DNA of 64,000 bases from Sphingomonas_E sp042693015 (GTDB lineage: Bacteria > Pseudomonadota > Alphaproteobacteria > Sphingomonadales > Sphingomonadaceae). The DNA lies in NCBI RefSeq assembly GCF_042693015.1, contig NZ_CP170544.1, forward strand, positions 4,774,001 to 4,838,000. Reading direction: 5' to 3'. Shown one piece after another: positions 14,381-23,087 of the stretch. The notes beneath the pieces were generated by a model, which saw nothing but the letters and a program-made list of their open reading frames with translations, made no database searches and was not told the DNA's origin. A program made the position numbers and the translations under genes. The first letter of the stretch is position 1. The number at the start of each line of letters is the position of its first letter.

Positions 14381-16572
14381 GCAGCGGCAACGACGAACTG
14401 GACGAGATCCAGGGAATCTTCTTCGAGGAATGTGCCGAGGGCCTGGCGGTTGCCGAACAGGGGCTGTCGGCGATGGCCGCAGGCGATGTTTCGGCGGATG
14501 TGATCGCCGGTGTGTTCCGCGCTGTCCATTCGATCAAGGGTGGATCGGGCGCGTTCGGCCATGCCGCTCTGCTCGCATTCTCGCACCGCTTCGAAAATGT
14601 GCTGGACGAGGTGCGTGGCGGCAAGATCGCGCCGACCGCCGAAGTCACGCGCATCATGCTCGGCGCTTTCGACATCCTTTCGGACCATGTTGCAGCGGCG
14701 CAGGGGCAGGTTCCGCTGCCGGCCGATGCGGCGATGCTGGCGGCGCTCGACGCGGTGCTTGAAGCCAAGGGCGCGCCCGGCGGCGAGGCTGCGGCTCCCG
14801 CGCCGGCACCGGCACCGGTGGCGGCGTCCGCTCCGGCCGCCGAGGAGGATGATTTCGGCTTCACGCCGGTCGCCGCGATGGTCGAGGAGTTCGATCCCTT
14901 CGGCTTCGAGCCGGTGTCGGTCGATCTCGACGATTTCGGCGCTGCCGAAGCTGCCGCCCCCGCCCCGTGGACGGTGCGCTTCGGCCCATCGCGTGCGGCG
15001 CTGGCCAATGGCAGCGAGCCCTTGTTCATCGTCCGCGAGCTGGAGGCGATGGGCGGCAAGATCATAGCCGTCGATGCCTCCACGCTGCCGGGCTTGCGCG
15101 ATCTCGATCCCGAAGAAGCCTATTTCGGCTGGACGATCGAGCTGCCGGCGAGCGTCGAGGAGCAGGACATTCGCGATTGCTTCGACTTCGTCGCGCCGGA
15201 TTCGGTGATCGAGATCGGCCGGGCCGCGGCGGCGGAACCGTTGGTGATGGCGGCACCCGAGCCGGTGCGCGTGGATGCCCCCGCTGCCGTCGTCGAAGTG
15301 GTGGCGTCGGCCGCGCCTGCCCCCGTTGTCGCAGCGGCCGTCGCTGCTGTCGCCCCCGCAGGCGACGCGCCTGCGGCGCAGGTGGCGCAGTCGATCCGTG
15401 TCGATCTCACCAAGCTCGATCAGTTGCTCAACCTGGTGGGTGAGCTTGTCATCCATGGCTCGATCCTGGCCGACCGGCTGGCACCGGCCGACCAGCAGCG
15501 CGTCGAACTGCCCGAACTGTCGCGGCTGACGCGCCAGATCCAGGACAATGTGATGTCGCTGCGCGCCCAGCCGATCCGCCAGGCCTTCTCCCGCGTGCCC
15601 CGCATGTTGCGCGACCTGATGGTCGAAACCGGCAAGCAGGTGGTGCTGGAGACGAGCGGCGAGACGACCGAAGTGGACAAGGGCGTGATCGAGAAGATCG
15701 GCGACCCGCTGACCCACATGATCCGCAATGCCGTCGATCATGGTATCGAATCCCCCGAGGAGCGGGTGGCCAAGGGCAAGCCCGCCGAAGGCACGATCCG
15801 CCTTTCGGCCGAACAGAGGGGCGCGCGCATCATCGTTCGCGTGTCCGATGACGGCCGCGGCATCAATCGCGAGCGCGTCCGCGCCAAAGCGATCGAGAAG
15901 GGGATTATCAGCGCCGACGCCCAGCTGTCGGACGAGGAGATCGACAGCCTGATCTGTGCGCCCGGCTTCTCGACGGCGGAGACTATCTCCAACATCTCCG
16001 GCCGCGGCGTCGGCATGGACGTGGTGCGATCGAACGTCGAGGCGCTCGGCGGTAGGGTCGAGATCCAGTCGGTGCCGGGCGAAGGCACGGTCTTCACGAT
16101 GGCGCTGCCGCTGACGCTCGCGATCCTGGACGGCATGATCGTCCGGCTCGGCCAGCAGCGCTTCGTGCTGCCGCTCGCCAATGTGATCGAGACCGTCCAG
16201 CCCGAACCCGGGCAGGTGAAGCCGACATCACCCAATACGGAGGTGATCGAACTGCGCGGCACCTATCTGCCGATCCGGCGGGTCAGCCAGATCTTCAGCA
16301 TGGAGGCCAATGACCGCCGCAGCCCGGAAGAGTCACTGGTCATCATCGTCGAGAGCGAGAGCGCTGGGCATGTCGGCCTGATGGTCGACACGATCGAGAA
16401 CCGCCGCGAGGTCGTGATCAAGAGCCTCGAGGACAATCTGCACCCGATCCGCGGCCTTGGCGGCGCGACGATCCTTGGCGACGGCTCCATCGGCCTGATC
16501 CTCGATATCGACGCCCTCGTCACCGCCACCGGGCCTCAAGCGAAATATGCCCTGAAAGGAATGGCAGCATGA
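14377..16572 (+). CDS. cheA: Chemotaxis histidine kinase CheA
   Basis: The 731-aa product has the full CheA order. The HPt domain carries His51 in AVHSIKGGSGAFG. An acidic, Ala/Pro-rich linker leads to a P2-like response-regulator-binding domain at about 190-290. A dimerisation segment follows (LTKLDQLLNLVGELV). The ATPase has MIRNAVDHGIESPEER, SDDGRGIN and GRGVGMDVVRS, and a CheW-like C-terminal domain closes the protein. It phosphorylates CheY and CheB when receptors signal. The start is taken at the GTG of 14377, which overlaps the cheY stop (GTGA); a GTG two codons earlier (14371) is possible. Confidence 0.95.
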   Translation: MSSGNDELDEIQGIFFEECAEGLAVAEQGLSAMAAGDVSADVIAGVFRAVHSIKGGSGAFGHAALLAFSHRFENVLDEVRGGKIAPTAEVTRIMLGAFDILSDHVAAAQGQVPLPADAAMLAALDAVLEAKGAPGGEAAAPAPAPAPVAASAPAAEEDDFGFTPVAAMVEEFDPFGFEPVSVDLDDFGAAEAAAPAPWTVRFGPSRAALANGSEPLFIVRELEAMGGKIIAVDASTLPGLRDLDPEEAYFGWTIELPASVEEQDIRDCFDFVAPDSVIEIGRAAAAEPLVMAAPEPVRVDAPAAVVEVVASAAPAPVVAAAVAAVAPAGDAPAAQVAQSIRVDLTKLDQLLNLVGELVIHGSILADRLAPADQQRVELPELSRLTRQIQDNVMSLRAQPIRQAFSRVPRMLRDLMVETGKQVVLETSGETTEVDKGVIEKIGDPLTHMIRNAVDHGIESPEERVAKGKPAEGTIRLSAEQRGARIIVRVSDDGRGINRERVRAKAIEKGIISADAQLSDEEIDSLICAPGFSTAETISNISGRGVGMDVVRSNVEALGGRVEIQSVPGEGTVFTMALPLTLAILDGMIVRLGQQRFVLPLANVIETVQPEPGQVKPTSPNTEVIELRGTYLPIRRVSQIFSMEANDRRSPEESLVIIVESESAGHVGLMVDTIENRREVVIKSLEDNLHPIRGLGGATILGDGSIGLILDIDALVTATGPQAKYALKGMAA

Positions 16573-17057
16573 GCAGCATCGAACAGCAGGACGAGCGCAA
16601 GATCGTCACCTTCACTCTCGACAAGCAGATGTTCGGCATCGACATGCGCTCGCTGATCGAAATTCGCGAGTGGGAAGAACCGACCCCGCTGCCGGGCGTC
16701 GCATCCTACATCAAGGGCGTCACCAATCTGCGCGGTTCGGTGATCCCGGTGATCGGCCTCGCCGAACGCATGGGCTGGTCGCCTAGCGCGCTCCATTCGC
16801 GGTCCTGCATCTTGGTGGTCAGCATCGCCGGGCGGCAGGCGGGTTTCCTGGTCGATGAGGTGGCCGACATCGTCGCCATCCAGGCCAGCGAGATCCAGCC
16901 CGCGCCGCATGTGGAATCGATCGAGCCGAGCATGATCGCCGGCCTCGTGAAGATCGAGCGCCGCGTTCAGGACAGCGAGGATGCCGAAACCATGGTGCTG
17001 CTGCTCGATCTGGAATCGCTCAGCCTCACCCGCCCGCTGATGGATCTCGCCGCGTGA
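16569..17057 (+). CDS. cheW: Chemotaxis adaptor CheW
   Basis: The 162-aa single-domain product carries the CheW fold signature: TFTLDKQMFGIDM near the start, then VTNLRGSVIPVIGLAERMG and GFLVDEVADI. It links the chemoreceptor to CheA in the membrane-bound array. It overlaps cheA by 4 bases upstream and cheR by 4 bases downstream, so translation is likely coupled across the operon. No unusual feature is seen. Confidence 0.93.
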   Translation: MSSIEQQDERKIVTFTLDKQMFGIDMRSLIEIREWEEPTPLPGVASYIKGVTNLRGSVIPVIGLAERMGWSPSALHSRSCILVVSIAGRQAGFLVDEVADIVAIQASEIQPAPHVESIEPSMIAGLVKIERRVQDSEDAETMVLLLDLESLSLTRPLMDLAA

Positions 17058-17953
17058 AACACGGCGTCGCCCCTGTCCCGGCGTCCGGCGAGGGAGCGGA
17101 ATCCTCCACGCTCGCGGCGACCGCGGAGCTTGGCCTGCCCGAGTTCCGCGCGATCGCCGCGATCATGATGGAGGATGCGCGCATCCACCTCGTCGAAAGC
17201 AAGATCGTGCTCGTGCATTCGCGGCTCAGCCGGCGCCTGCGCGATCATGGCCTGACGCGCTTTTCGGACTATGTCGCGCTGGTGCGCAGGGATGCGACCG
17301 AGCGGGCGGCGATGGTGGTGGCGCTGACCACCAACCACACGCACTTCTTCCGCGAGGACCATCATTTCGATCACCTCCGCCGCCACGTGCTGCCGCAACT
17401 GCAGGCCAGTGCCCGCGCGCGCAAGCCGGTGCGGATCTGGTCGGCCGGCTGCTCCAGCGGCGAGGAGGTCTATTCGATCGCGATGTGCCTGGCGGGCGAC
17501 GGGACCGCGAGCGCGTCCTGGTTGCGCCAGGGCGACGTGAAGCTGCTCGCGACCGACATCTCGCCACCCGTGGTCGAGTCCGTCGCGAAGGGCGTCTATT
17601 CGGCATCGACCGTGCAGCCGATCCCGGCCGCCTATCGCGACCGCTGGCTGCGGCCGCAGGGCAGCGATTTCGTGGTGGCGGACGAGCTGCGCGAACTGGT
17701 GACGGCGCGCGTGCTCAACCTCTTCGATCGCTGGCCGATGCGACAGCAATATGACGTGATCTTCTGCCGCAACGTCATGATCTATTTCGACGACAAGGCG
17801 AAAGCCGAGCTCGAGGCGCGCTTCGTCGAGATGCTCGCGCCGGGCGGCCACCTCTATATCGGCCATTCCGAACGGCTGATCGGGCCGGCGGCGGCGGCGA
17901 TGGAGTCGGTCGGGCAGACGATCTACGTCAAGGCCGGGGGAGGCAGCCGATGA
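17054..17953 (+). CDS. cheR: Chemotaxis protein methyltransferase CheR
   Basis: The 299-aa product has the N-terminal helical CheR domain (LSRRLRDHGLTRFSDYVALV) and a SAM-binding methyltransferase domain with WSAGCSSGEEVYSIAM and IFCRNVMIYFD. It adds methyl groups to receptor glutamates during adaptation. The chemoreceptor at 6992 ends in an xWxxF motif that could tether it. The start is a GTG at 17054 in a GTGA overlap with cheW; the first ~25 residues are non-conserved, so a slightly later start is possible. Confidence 0.93.
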   Translation: MKHGVAPVPASGEGAESSTLAATAELGLPEFRAIAAIMMEDARIHLVESKIVLVHSRLSRRLRDHGLTRFSDYVALVRRDATERAAMVVALTTNHTHFFREDHHFDHLRRHVLPQLQASARARKPVRIWSAGCSSGEEVYSIAMCLAGDGTASASWLRQGDVKLLATDISPPVVESVAKGVYSASTVQPIPAAYRDRWLRPQGSDFVVADELRELVTARVLNLFDRWPMRQQYDVIFCRNVMIYFDDKAKAELEARFVEMLAPGGHLYIGHSERLIGPAAAAMESVGQTIYVKAGGGSR

Positions 17954-18972
17954 GCCGCGCCACCCGTGTCCTGATCGTCGACGACAGTGCGTCGATGCGC
18001 GCGGTGCTCAACCGCATCCTTTCCGCCGACCCCGAAATCGAGGTCGTCGGCCAGGCGCCCGAGCCGCATGCCGCGCGCGAGATGATCAAGGAGCTCAACC
18101 CCGACGTCGTGACGCTCGATGTCGAGATGCCGGGGATGGACGGCCTGTCCTTCCTGGAAAAGATCATGCGCCTCCGGCCGATGCCGGTGATCATGTGTTC
18201 GACGCTGACGGCGCGCGGTGCGGAAGTGACGATCGAGGCGCTGCGCCTGGGTGCGGTCGACTGCATCGCCAAGCCGGCCGGCAATCCGCTGGAAATCGCG
18301 CGCGACGGTGATGCGCTGCGCGCGATGGTGAAGGCGGCCGCCCGGTCATCGGTGCGGCAGGGGCCGACGCGGCTGGCGCCGGTCGCTTCCTCCGGCCCCG
18401 GCCAGCGCGATGTCGTGATCGCGATCGGTGCGTCGACGGGCGGGGTGGAAGCCCTGTTCTCGGTAATCGGCGCGCTGCCGCCCGATTGCCCGCCGGTGCT
18501 GGTCGTCCAGCATATGCCGGCGGCCTTCACCAACGGTTTCGCAGCCCGGCTCGACCGGGAATCGCGGGTTTCGGTGGTGGAAGCGGTCGCCGGAATGCCG
18601 ATCCAGCGTGGCACCGTCTATATTGCACCAGGGGGGGCCAATCATATGGAACTGGTCGGCGGCACTGCCGGCCATATCCGCCTCCGCCCGACCGATCCGG
18701 TCGGTGGCCATCGGCCTTCCGTCGATGTGCTGTTTCACTCGGTTGCGGCGCTCGGTGCCCGGGCGGTGGGGGTCATCCTCACCGGCATGGGCAGTGACGG
18801 CGCGGCCGGCCTCATGGCCATGCGCCAGGCGGGCGCACGGACGATGGGGCAAAACCAGTCGAGTTGCGTGGTTTACGGAATGCCGCGCGCCGCCTTCGAA
18901 CTTGGGGCGGTCGAGCGGGAACTGAGTTTGACGGCGATGCCCGAGGCGATCCTCGCGGCGTGCAGGAAGTAG
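17950..18972 (+). CDS. cheB: Chemotaxis response regulator and protein-glutamate methylesterase CheB
   Basis: The 340-aa product couples a receiver domain (phospho-acceptor Asp in VTLDVEMPGMDG) to a methylesterase domain. The catalytic triad is visible as Ser in IGASTGGVEAL, His in VVQHMPAAF and Asp in GMGSDGAAGL. It removes methyl groups from the receptor, or deamidates it, when phosphorylated by CheA. It overlaps cheR in an ATGA junction. Length and layout are standard. Confidence 0.95.
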   Translation: MSRATRVLIVDDSASMRAVLNRILSADPEIEVVGQAPEPHAAREMIKELNPDVVTLDVEMPGMDGLSFLEKIMRLRPMPVIMCSTLTARGAEVTIEALRLGAVDCIAKPAGNPLEIARDGDALRAMVKAAARSSVRQGPTRLAPVASSGPGQRDVVIAIGASTGGVEALFSVIGALPPDCPPVLVVQHMPAAFTNGFAARLDRESRVSVVEAVAGMPIQRGTVYIAPGGANHMELVGGTAGHIRLRPTDPVGGHRPSVDVLFHSVAALGARAVGVILTGMGSDGAAGLMAMRQAGARTMGQNQSSCVVYGMPRAAFELGAVERELSLTAMPEAILAACRK

Positions 18973-18988
18973 GGTTTGGGAGCGGTTC

Positions 18989-19378
18989 ATGCCGGCAGCG
19001 TCTGCAATTAAGGTTATGGTGGTCGACGATCAGACGAGCATGCGCGCGATGATCCGTCGCGCCCTCCAGGATCTCGGCTTCAAGGATATTCGCGACAAGG
19101 CGGGCGCCGTCGAGGCGCTGCCTTCGGTGAAGACCGATCGCGTCCACCTCATCATCTCGGACTATAACATGCCCGATATGGACGGGCTCCAGTTCCTGGA
19201 GGCGGTGCGACAGGACCCGGTGATCGGCAAGACGGTGTTCATCATGCTCACCGGCTCCGCCGACAAGGAGATCGTCCAGAAGGCCGCGGCACTGGGCGTC
19301 AACAATTATGTCGTGAAGCCCTTTGCGCCCGCGGCGCTCAAGGAAAAGATCGAGCGCGTCTTCGGCGAGCTGACCTGA
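18989..19378 (+). CDS. cheY: Chemotaxis response regulator CheY (second copy)
   Basis: The 129-aa receiver domain has VVDDQTSMRAMIRRAL at the N-terminus, Asp58 in LIISDYNMPDMDGLQ, IMLTGSAD and VVKPFAPAAL with the conserved Lys. The closeness to alphaproteobacterial motor-binding CheY proteins suggests this copy may be the one that acts on the switch, but that is a guess from wording. It begins 16 bases after cheB with a GGAG-containing ribosome site and is followed four bases later by cheD. Confidence 0.9.
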   Translation: MPAASAIKVMVVDDQTSMRAMIRRALQDLGFKDIRDKAGAVEALPSVKTDRVHLIISDYNMPDMDGLQFLEAVRQDPVIGKTVFIMLTGSADKEIVQKAAALGVNNYVVKPFAPAALKEKIERVFGELT

Positions 19379-19382
19379 TCCC

Positions 19383-19901
19383 ATGCGACGCATCCCCATC
19401 ATCCAGGGTGAGCATCGGGTGACGGCGGAACCCGGCGTCATCATCTCGACACTGCTCGGTTCCTGCGTGGCCGTGTGCCTGCAGGATCCAGTGGCGCGCG
19501 TCGGCGGCATGAACCACTTCCTGCTGGGCGAGCCCGGCTTGGACGATGCGGGCCAACGCGCCGGGCAGGAACGCTATGGCGTCCACGCCATGGAACTGCT
19601 GATCAACGCGATGATGCAGCGGGGCGCCACGCGCACGCGGCTGCGCGCCCATCTTTATGGGGGTGCCAACATCATCGCGGGGCTGGGATCGATCGGCAGC
19701 AGCAATGCCGCCTTCGCCCGCCGTTTCATGGAGACGGAGGGCATCGAGATCGGCCGGTGCGAGCTGGGCGGCACGCGCGCCCGCAAGGTGGAGTTCATGC
19801 CCTATGAAGGGCGGGTCCGATCCCAGCTCGTCGCCGATGCCGCGCCGGTGATGCCCGTGAAGCCGGTGGCGCTGCCCGACGGCGATGTCGAACTGTTTTG
19901 A
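19383..19901 (+). CDS. cheD: Chemoreceptor glutamine deamidase CheD
   Basis: The 172-aa product shows the CheD catalytic pair Cys28 in LLGSCVAVCLQDP and His45 in GGMNHFLLGE. Conserved blocks RYGVHAMELLINAM, LYGGANII and RKVEFMPYEG follow. CheD converts specific receptor glutamines to glutamate and in some bacteria assists CheY dephosphorylation via CheC, which is not seen here. It lies between cheY and the 96-aa protein in the same operon. Confidence 0.93.
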   Translation: MRRIPIIQGEHRVTAEPGVIISTLLGSCVAVCLQDPVARVGGMNHFLLGEPGLDDAGQRAGQERYGVHAMELLINAMMQRGATRTRLRAHLYGGANIIAGLGSIGSSNAAFARRFMETEGIEIGRCELGGTRARKVEFMPYEGRVRSQLVADAAPVMPVKPVALPDGDVELF

Positions 19902-19931
19902 GCAATTCACGAACGAAAGATCGGTCGAGCA

Positions 19932-20222
19932 ATGATGATGACGCAGATTGGCCAGGAAGCGACATCGCTGTGCGCGGCGGTGGCGGACGAGATCCGCGGC
20001 GTGCGGGCGCTGATCGAACAGCTTGCCGAAATCCTCGTCGCCGACGAGCGCTTCTGCATGGACTATATGGATCAGCTCCAGTCGTTCGATCTGGTCATAC
20101 AACATGCCGATGAAAGCGCCGATCTGCTGGATCGCGTGGCACAGGGGCAGGCGATTCCGGATGCCATCGATCGCGTGCGGCTGACCGTCGTTCAGGAGCG
20201 GCTGCGCGCCGCGATCGGCTGA
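19932..20222 (+). CDS. Small helical protein with a CheZ-type DxxxQ motif, candidate CheY phosphatase
   Basis: The 96-aa product is predicted to be nearly all helix. Its middle reads MDQLQSFDLVIQHADESADL; Asp53 and Gln57 form a DxxxQ motif preceded by LQxF, as in CheZ, where D143 and Q147 of FQDLTGQ catalyse CheY-P hydrolysis. It sits between cheD and motB, and no other CheZ, CheC, CheX or FliY is in the window. From memory, Sinorhizobium CheT is another small DxxxQ protein. The phosphatase role is inference from motif and context; it might instead be an unrelated helical adaptor. The start could be any of three consecutive ATGs (19932, 19935, 19938). Confidence 0.7.
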   Translation: MMMTQIGQEATSLCAAVADEIRGVRALIEQLAEILVADERFCMDYMDQLQSFDLVIQHADESADLLDRVAQGQAIPDAIDRVRLTVVQERLRAAIG

Positions 20223-20230
20223 GGACGGTC

Positions 20231-21100
20231 ATGGCCGTCGGACAAAGCGAGGACGTTGCGCCGATCATCGTGCGCAAGGTCAAGAAGCACAAGCATGCCG
20301 GCCATCATGGCGGCGCGTGGAAGGTTGCCTATGCCGATTTCGTGACGGCGATGATGGCCTTCTTCATGCTCCTCTGGCTGCTGGCCAACCCCAACAAGGC
20401 GCAGCTCAAGGGGTTGGCCGAATATTTCTCCCCGGCGCCCGCGCGCGATGCGCCGGCGGCGACGCTCACCACTTCGCCCGGTAACCAGCCGGGGCTGGGC
20501 GGGCGGGGGCGTCGCGCCCAGGCCGATCAGCAACAGTCGCTCGGCCAGCCATCGGCGGAATCGGGCGTCAACGGCGCGGCGCGCGGCGGCACCGCCGAGG
20601 TGCCCGAAGCGGCGCTGCGCGTGCTCGCCGACGAAATGATGATCTCGCTGGAAAAACCGCCCGAAAATCCGAGCGAGGCGCGCAGCGTTCGCGTCGAATC
20701 CTCGCGTGACGGGCTGCGCGTCCATCTGATGGACAGCGCCAATCGCTCGATGTTCCGCGGCCCCACGGCGGAGCTCAACGATTATGCGCGCCAGATGCTC
20801 GGCCAGGTTGCCCGCAAGCTGATCAAGGCGGGCGCGCAGGTCGCGATCGAAGGGCATACCGATTCCACCGGCGGGCAGAGCCTGGCCAATTGGCGGCTTT
20901 CGAGCGACCGCGCGCTGGCCGCGCGCGCCGCGATGATCGACGCGGGCCTGCCTGCCGACCGTTTTTCGGAGGTGGTGGCCAAGGCCGGCACCCAGCCCGT
21001 CTATCCCGACCAGCCCGATCGCCCGGAAAACCGGCGCATCACCATCGTGATCCTGGCCGAGCCGCCGGCGCTGCCGCGCGACGCGAGCTTCAAGTTCTAG
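20231..21100 (+). CDS. motB: Flagellar motor stator protein MotB
   Basis: The 289-aa product has a basic N-terminus, a single membrane helix (VTAMMAFFMLLWLLANP) with the proton-carrying Asp36 just before it in YADFVTAMM, a plug and linker region, and a C-terminal OmpA-like peptidoglycan-binding domain (VAIEGHTDSTGG, then RPENRRITIVIL). It anchors the stator to the wall next to the rotor, with the MotA encoded at the head of the operon. It is separated from motA by about 6.5 kb of che genes, an arrangement that keeps motor and chemotaxis genes on one transcript. Confidence 0.95.
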   Translation: MAVGQSEDVAPIIVRKVKKHKHAGHHGGAWKVAYADFVTAMMAFFMLLWLLANPNKAQLKGLAEYFSPAPARDAPAATLTTSPGNQPGLGGRGRRAQADQQQSLGQPSAESGVNGAARGGTAEVPEAALRVLADEMMISLEKPPENPSEARSVRVESSRDGLRVHLMDSANRSMFRGPTAELNDYARQMLGQVARKLIKAGAQVAIEGHTDSTGGQSLANWRLSSDRALAARAAMIDAGLPADRFSEVVAKAGTQPVYPDQPDRPENRRITIVILAEPPALPRDASFKF

Positions 21101-21113
21101 GAGGAGCTTTCCG

Positions 21114-21536
21114 ATGAAGAAACTGATCCTGGGGGCGCTGGTGCTGACAGTCGGCATGGGCGTGGGCGGTGGTGCCGCTTACGGGACGAGCCTGGTGCTC
21201 GGCCCCAAGCAGAAGGCCCAGCCGCCGCTGGAATTCGTGCCGACCGGCCCGGTGCTGGCGCCTCTGGTGTTCGGCGACGGTCGGCTGGCTTCCTATGTGT
21301 CGTTCGAAGTGCAGCTTGAAGTGGCTGGCGACAAAAGGGAAATTGTCGAGGCCAAGCTGCCGGTGCTGCTGAACGCCATCAACATGCGGACCTATCGCAC
21401 GCCGATGGCGAGCGGACCGGACGGACTGGTGCCCAGCCTAAGCGCGTTCCGCAAGGTCGTGCTGGAGGCGGCGGCCGAAGCCTATGGCAAGGATGTCGTG
21501 CGGCGCGCGGTGGTGACGCAGGCTTCACCCGCTTAA
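21114..21536 (+). CDS. fliL: Flagellar basal body-associated protein FliL
   Basis: The 140-aa product has an N-terminal membrane anchor (LILGALVLTVGMGVGGGAAYG) and a periplasmic stomatin-like FliL domain (YVSFEVQLEV, then AKLPVLLNAINMRTY). FliL surrounds or supports the stator and affects motor torque. The ATG follows AGGAGGAGC at 21099-21107. Its position after motB fits a stator-linked role. The domain is of normal length for alphaproteobacterial FliL. Confidence 0.85.
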   Translation: MKKLILGALVLTVGMGVGGGAAYGTSLVLGPKQKAQPPLEFVPTGPVLAPLVFGDGRLASYVSFEVQLEVAGDKREIVEAKLPVLLNAINMRTYRTPMASGPDGLVPSLSAFRKVVLEAAAEAYGKDVVRRAVVTQASPA

Positions 21537-21596
21537 TCGCGTTTTCGGTCAACGAAAACGTAAGGATTTTACGAGCATTTGGACGAGGTGAACGCC

Positions 21597-22268
21597 ATGA
21601 ATCCCTTGCCCCACAATAATTTCGACGCCGCCGACGACGCGTGGATGCCCGCGCGCACGGCGCCTTTGTTAACCCCGCGCGCGCCGCGAACGATGACGCT
21701 GCTGCTGATCGGACGCGTAACGAGCGACCGTTTCGATGCATTGTGCTGCATCCGTAACCTTTCCGAAGGTGGCCTGAAGGCCGAGGTGCGCGCGAAATTC
21801 ACCATCGGTGAAGCGATTCGAATCGAATTCCGCAACGGCGATGTCGTTACGGGGGCGGTGCGCTGGACCGATCGCAAATCGATCGGCGTCCAGTTCGATT
21901 CGCCGATCGACGTCGATCGCCTGCTGGCCGAATCCTCGACCGTCCGCCGGCCGAGCAACCTGCCCCAGCCGCGTTCGCCGCGCATGCCGACCAATTGCCG
22001 CGCGGAGATCCGCGTCACCGGCAAGAGCCATCGGGTCGCGCTGACGGATCTGTCGCAGGGCGGAGCCAAGCTGGAGACCAAGGTTCCGCTGGCCAAGGAC
22101 GATATGCTGACCCTGGCCGTGCCGGGCCTCGAGCCGATGCGCGCGGTGGTCCGTTGGGTGCGGGGTGAAGCGGTGGGCATCGCCTTCATGCAGTCGATCG
22201 CTTTCGCGACGCTGGCCGAATGGCTGAACGATCCCAAGGTGCGTTATGACGGGGCGCGGCTGGGCTGA
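21597..22268 (+). CDS. Tandem PilZ-domain protein
   Basis: The 223-aa product contains two PilZ-like barrels. The first has RNLSEGGLKAE, then VVTGAVRWTDRKSIGVQFD; the second has RAEIRV...LTDLSQGGAKLE, then RAVVRWVRGEAVGIAF. The (D/N)xSxxG element of c-di-GMP receptors is present in both, with upstream Arg residues that could complete the site. Such proteins slow motors or alter motility when c-di-GMP rises; that is inferred here from its place right after motB and fliL. The ATG at 21597 is preferred to upstream TTG/GTG codons because GAGG lies 8 bases before it. The operon ends here at a clear terminator. Confidence 0.8.
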   Translation: MNPLPHNNFDAADDAWMPARTAPLLTPRAPRTMTLLLIGRVTSDRFDALCCIRNLSEGGLKAEVRAKFTIGEAIRIEFRNGDVVTGAVRWTDRKSIGVQFDSPIDVDRLLAESSTVRRPSNLPQPRSPRMPTNCRAEIRVTGKSHRVALTDLSQGGAKLETKVPLAKDDMLTLAVPGLEPMRAVVRWVRGEAVGIAFMQSIAFATLAEWLNDPKVRYDGARLG

Positions 22269-22297
22269 TTGTTCGAACCGATCGAATAAATGAAGGC

Positions 22298-22329
22298 GGG
22301 CGCGGCACCTGAGTGCTGCGCCCGTTTTT
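22298..22329 (+). terminator. Rho-independent terminator of the motA-che-fliL-PilZ operon
   Basis: GGGCGCGGCAC pairs with GCTGCGCCC (one mismatch) around a short loop and is followed by GTTTTTA. It lies 30 bases after the PilZ gene stop and before the convergent fliP stop. Confidence 0.8.
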
Positions 22330-22355
22330 ATCTTGGGAATGCGGTCGGGCCGAGA

Positions 22356-23087
22356 TCAACCCGGCCCGCCGAAACTCTTGACCAGTGATCCTGCGATCAG
22401 TGCCCAGCCGTCGACCAGCACGAAGAAGATGATCTTCATCGGCAAGGATATGGTGGCGGGCGGCAGCATCATCATGCCCATCGCCATCAGCACCGCCGCG
22501 ACGGCGAGATCGATGATGAGGAAGGGGAGGAGCAGCAGGAAGCCGATCTCGAACGCGCGGCGCAGTTCGGAGATCATGAAGGCCGGCATCAAGGTCGTCA
22601 TCGGCAGTTCGGCGCGCGGCGTGGGTTTCTTGCCGGAAAGCTCGACGAACAGGCGGACATCCTCATCGCGGACATGCTTCAGCATAAAGCCGTGAAAGGG
22701 TTTCGACGTCCGCTCGAACGCCTGCGCTTCGTTGATCCGACCCTCATTATAGGGCGTCACGCCCTGCTTCCAGGCGGTGTCGAAGGTTGGCCCCATCACG
22801 AAGAAGGACAGGAACATCGCGAGGCTGATGATCACCGGATTGGGCGGCACGCCGGGCGCGCCGAGGCCGGTGCGGAGCAGCGAGAGGGCGACGACGATGC
22901 GGGTGAAGCTCGTCACCGTCATAAGGATGCCGGGCGCGAGGCTGAGCACCGTCAGCATCAGCACGAGTTGGATGGCGCGGCCCGAGATCGAGCCTTCGCC
23001 GAGATTGGCGGTCACGCTCTGCGCCATGGCGACTTCAGGTAGCCCCATCATCAGCGTGATCGCGGCCAGGCCGAGGAGTTTACGCAT
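22356..23087 (-). CDS. fliP: Flagellar export gate protein FliP
   Basis: The 243-aa product starts with a cleavable signal peptide (MRKLLGLAAITLMMGLPEVAMAQ), as FliP does, followed by four membrane segments and the family blocks TSFTRIVVALSLLRTGLG and PPNPVIISLAMFLSFFVMGP. Five FliP subunits with FliQ and FliR form the core export channel in the inner membrane. It overlaps fliO by 8 bases and is the last gene of the fliN-fliO-fliP unit. Confidence 0.95.
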   Translation of the reverse strand: MRKLLGLAAITLMMGLPEVAMAQSVTANLGEGSISGRAIQLVLMLTVLSLAPGILMTVTSFTRIVVALSLLRTGLGAPGVPPNPVIISLAMFLSFFVMGPTFDTAWKQGVTPYNEGRINEAQAFERTSKPFHGFMLKHVRDEDVRLFVELSGKKPTPRAELPMTTLMPAFMISELRRAFEIGFLLLLPFLIIDLAVAAVLMAMGMMMLPPATISLPMKIIFFVLVDGWALIAGSLVKSFGGPG

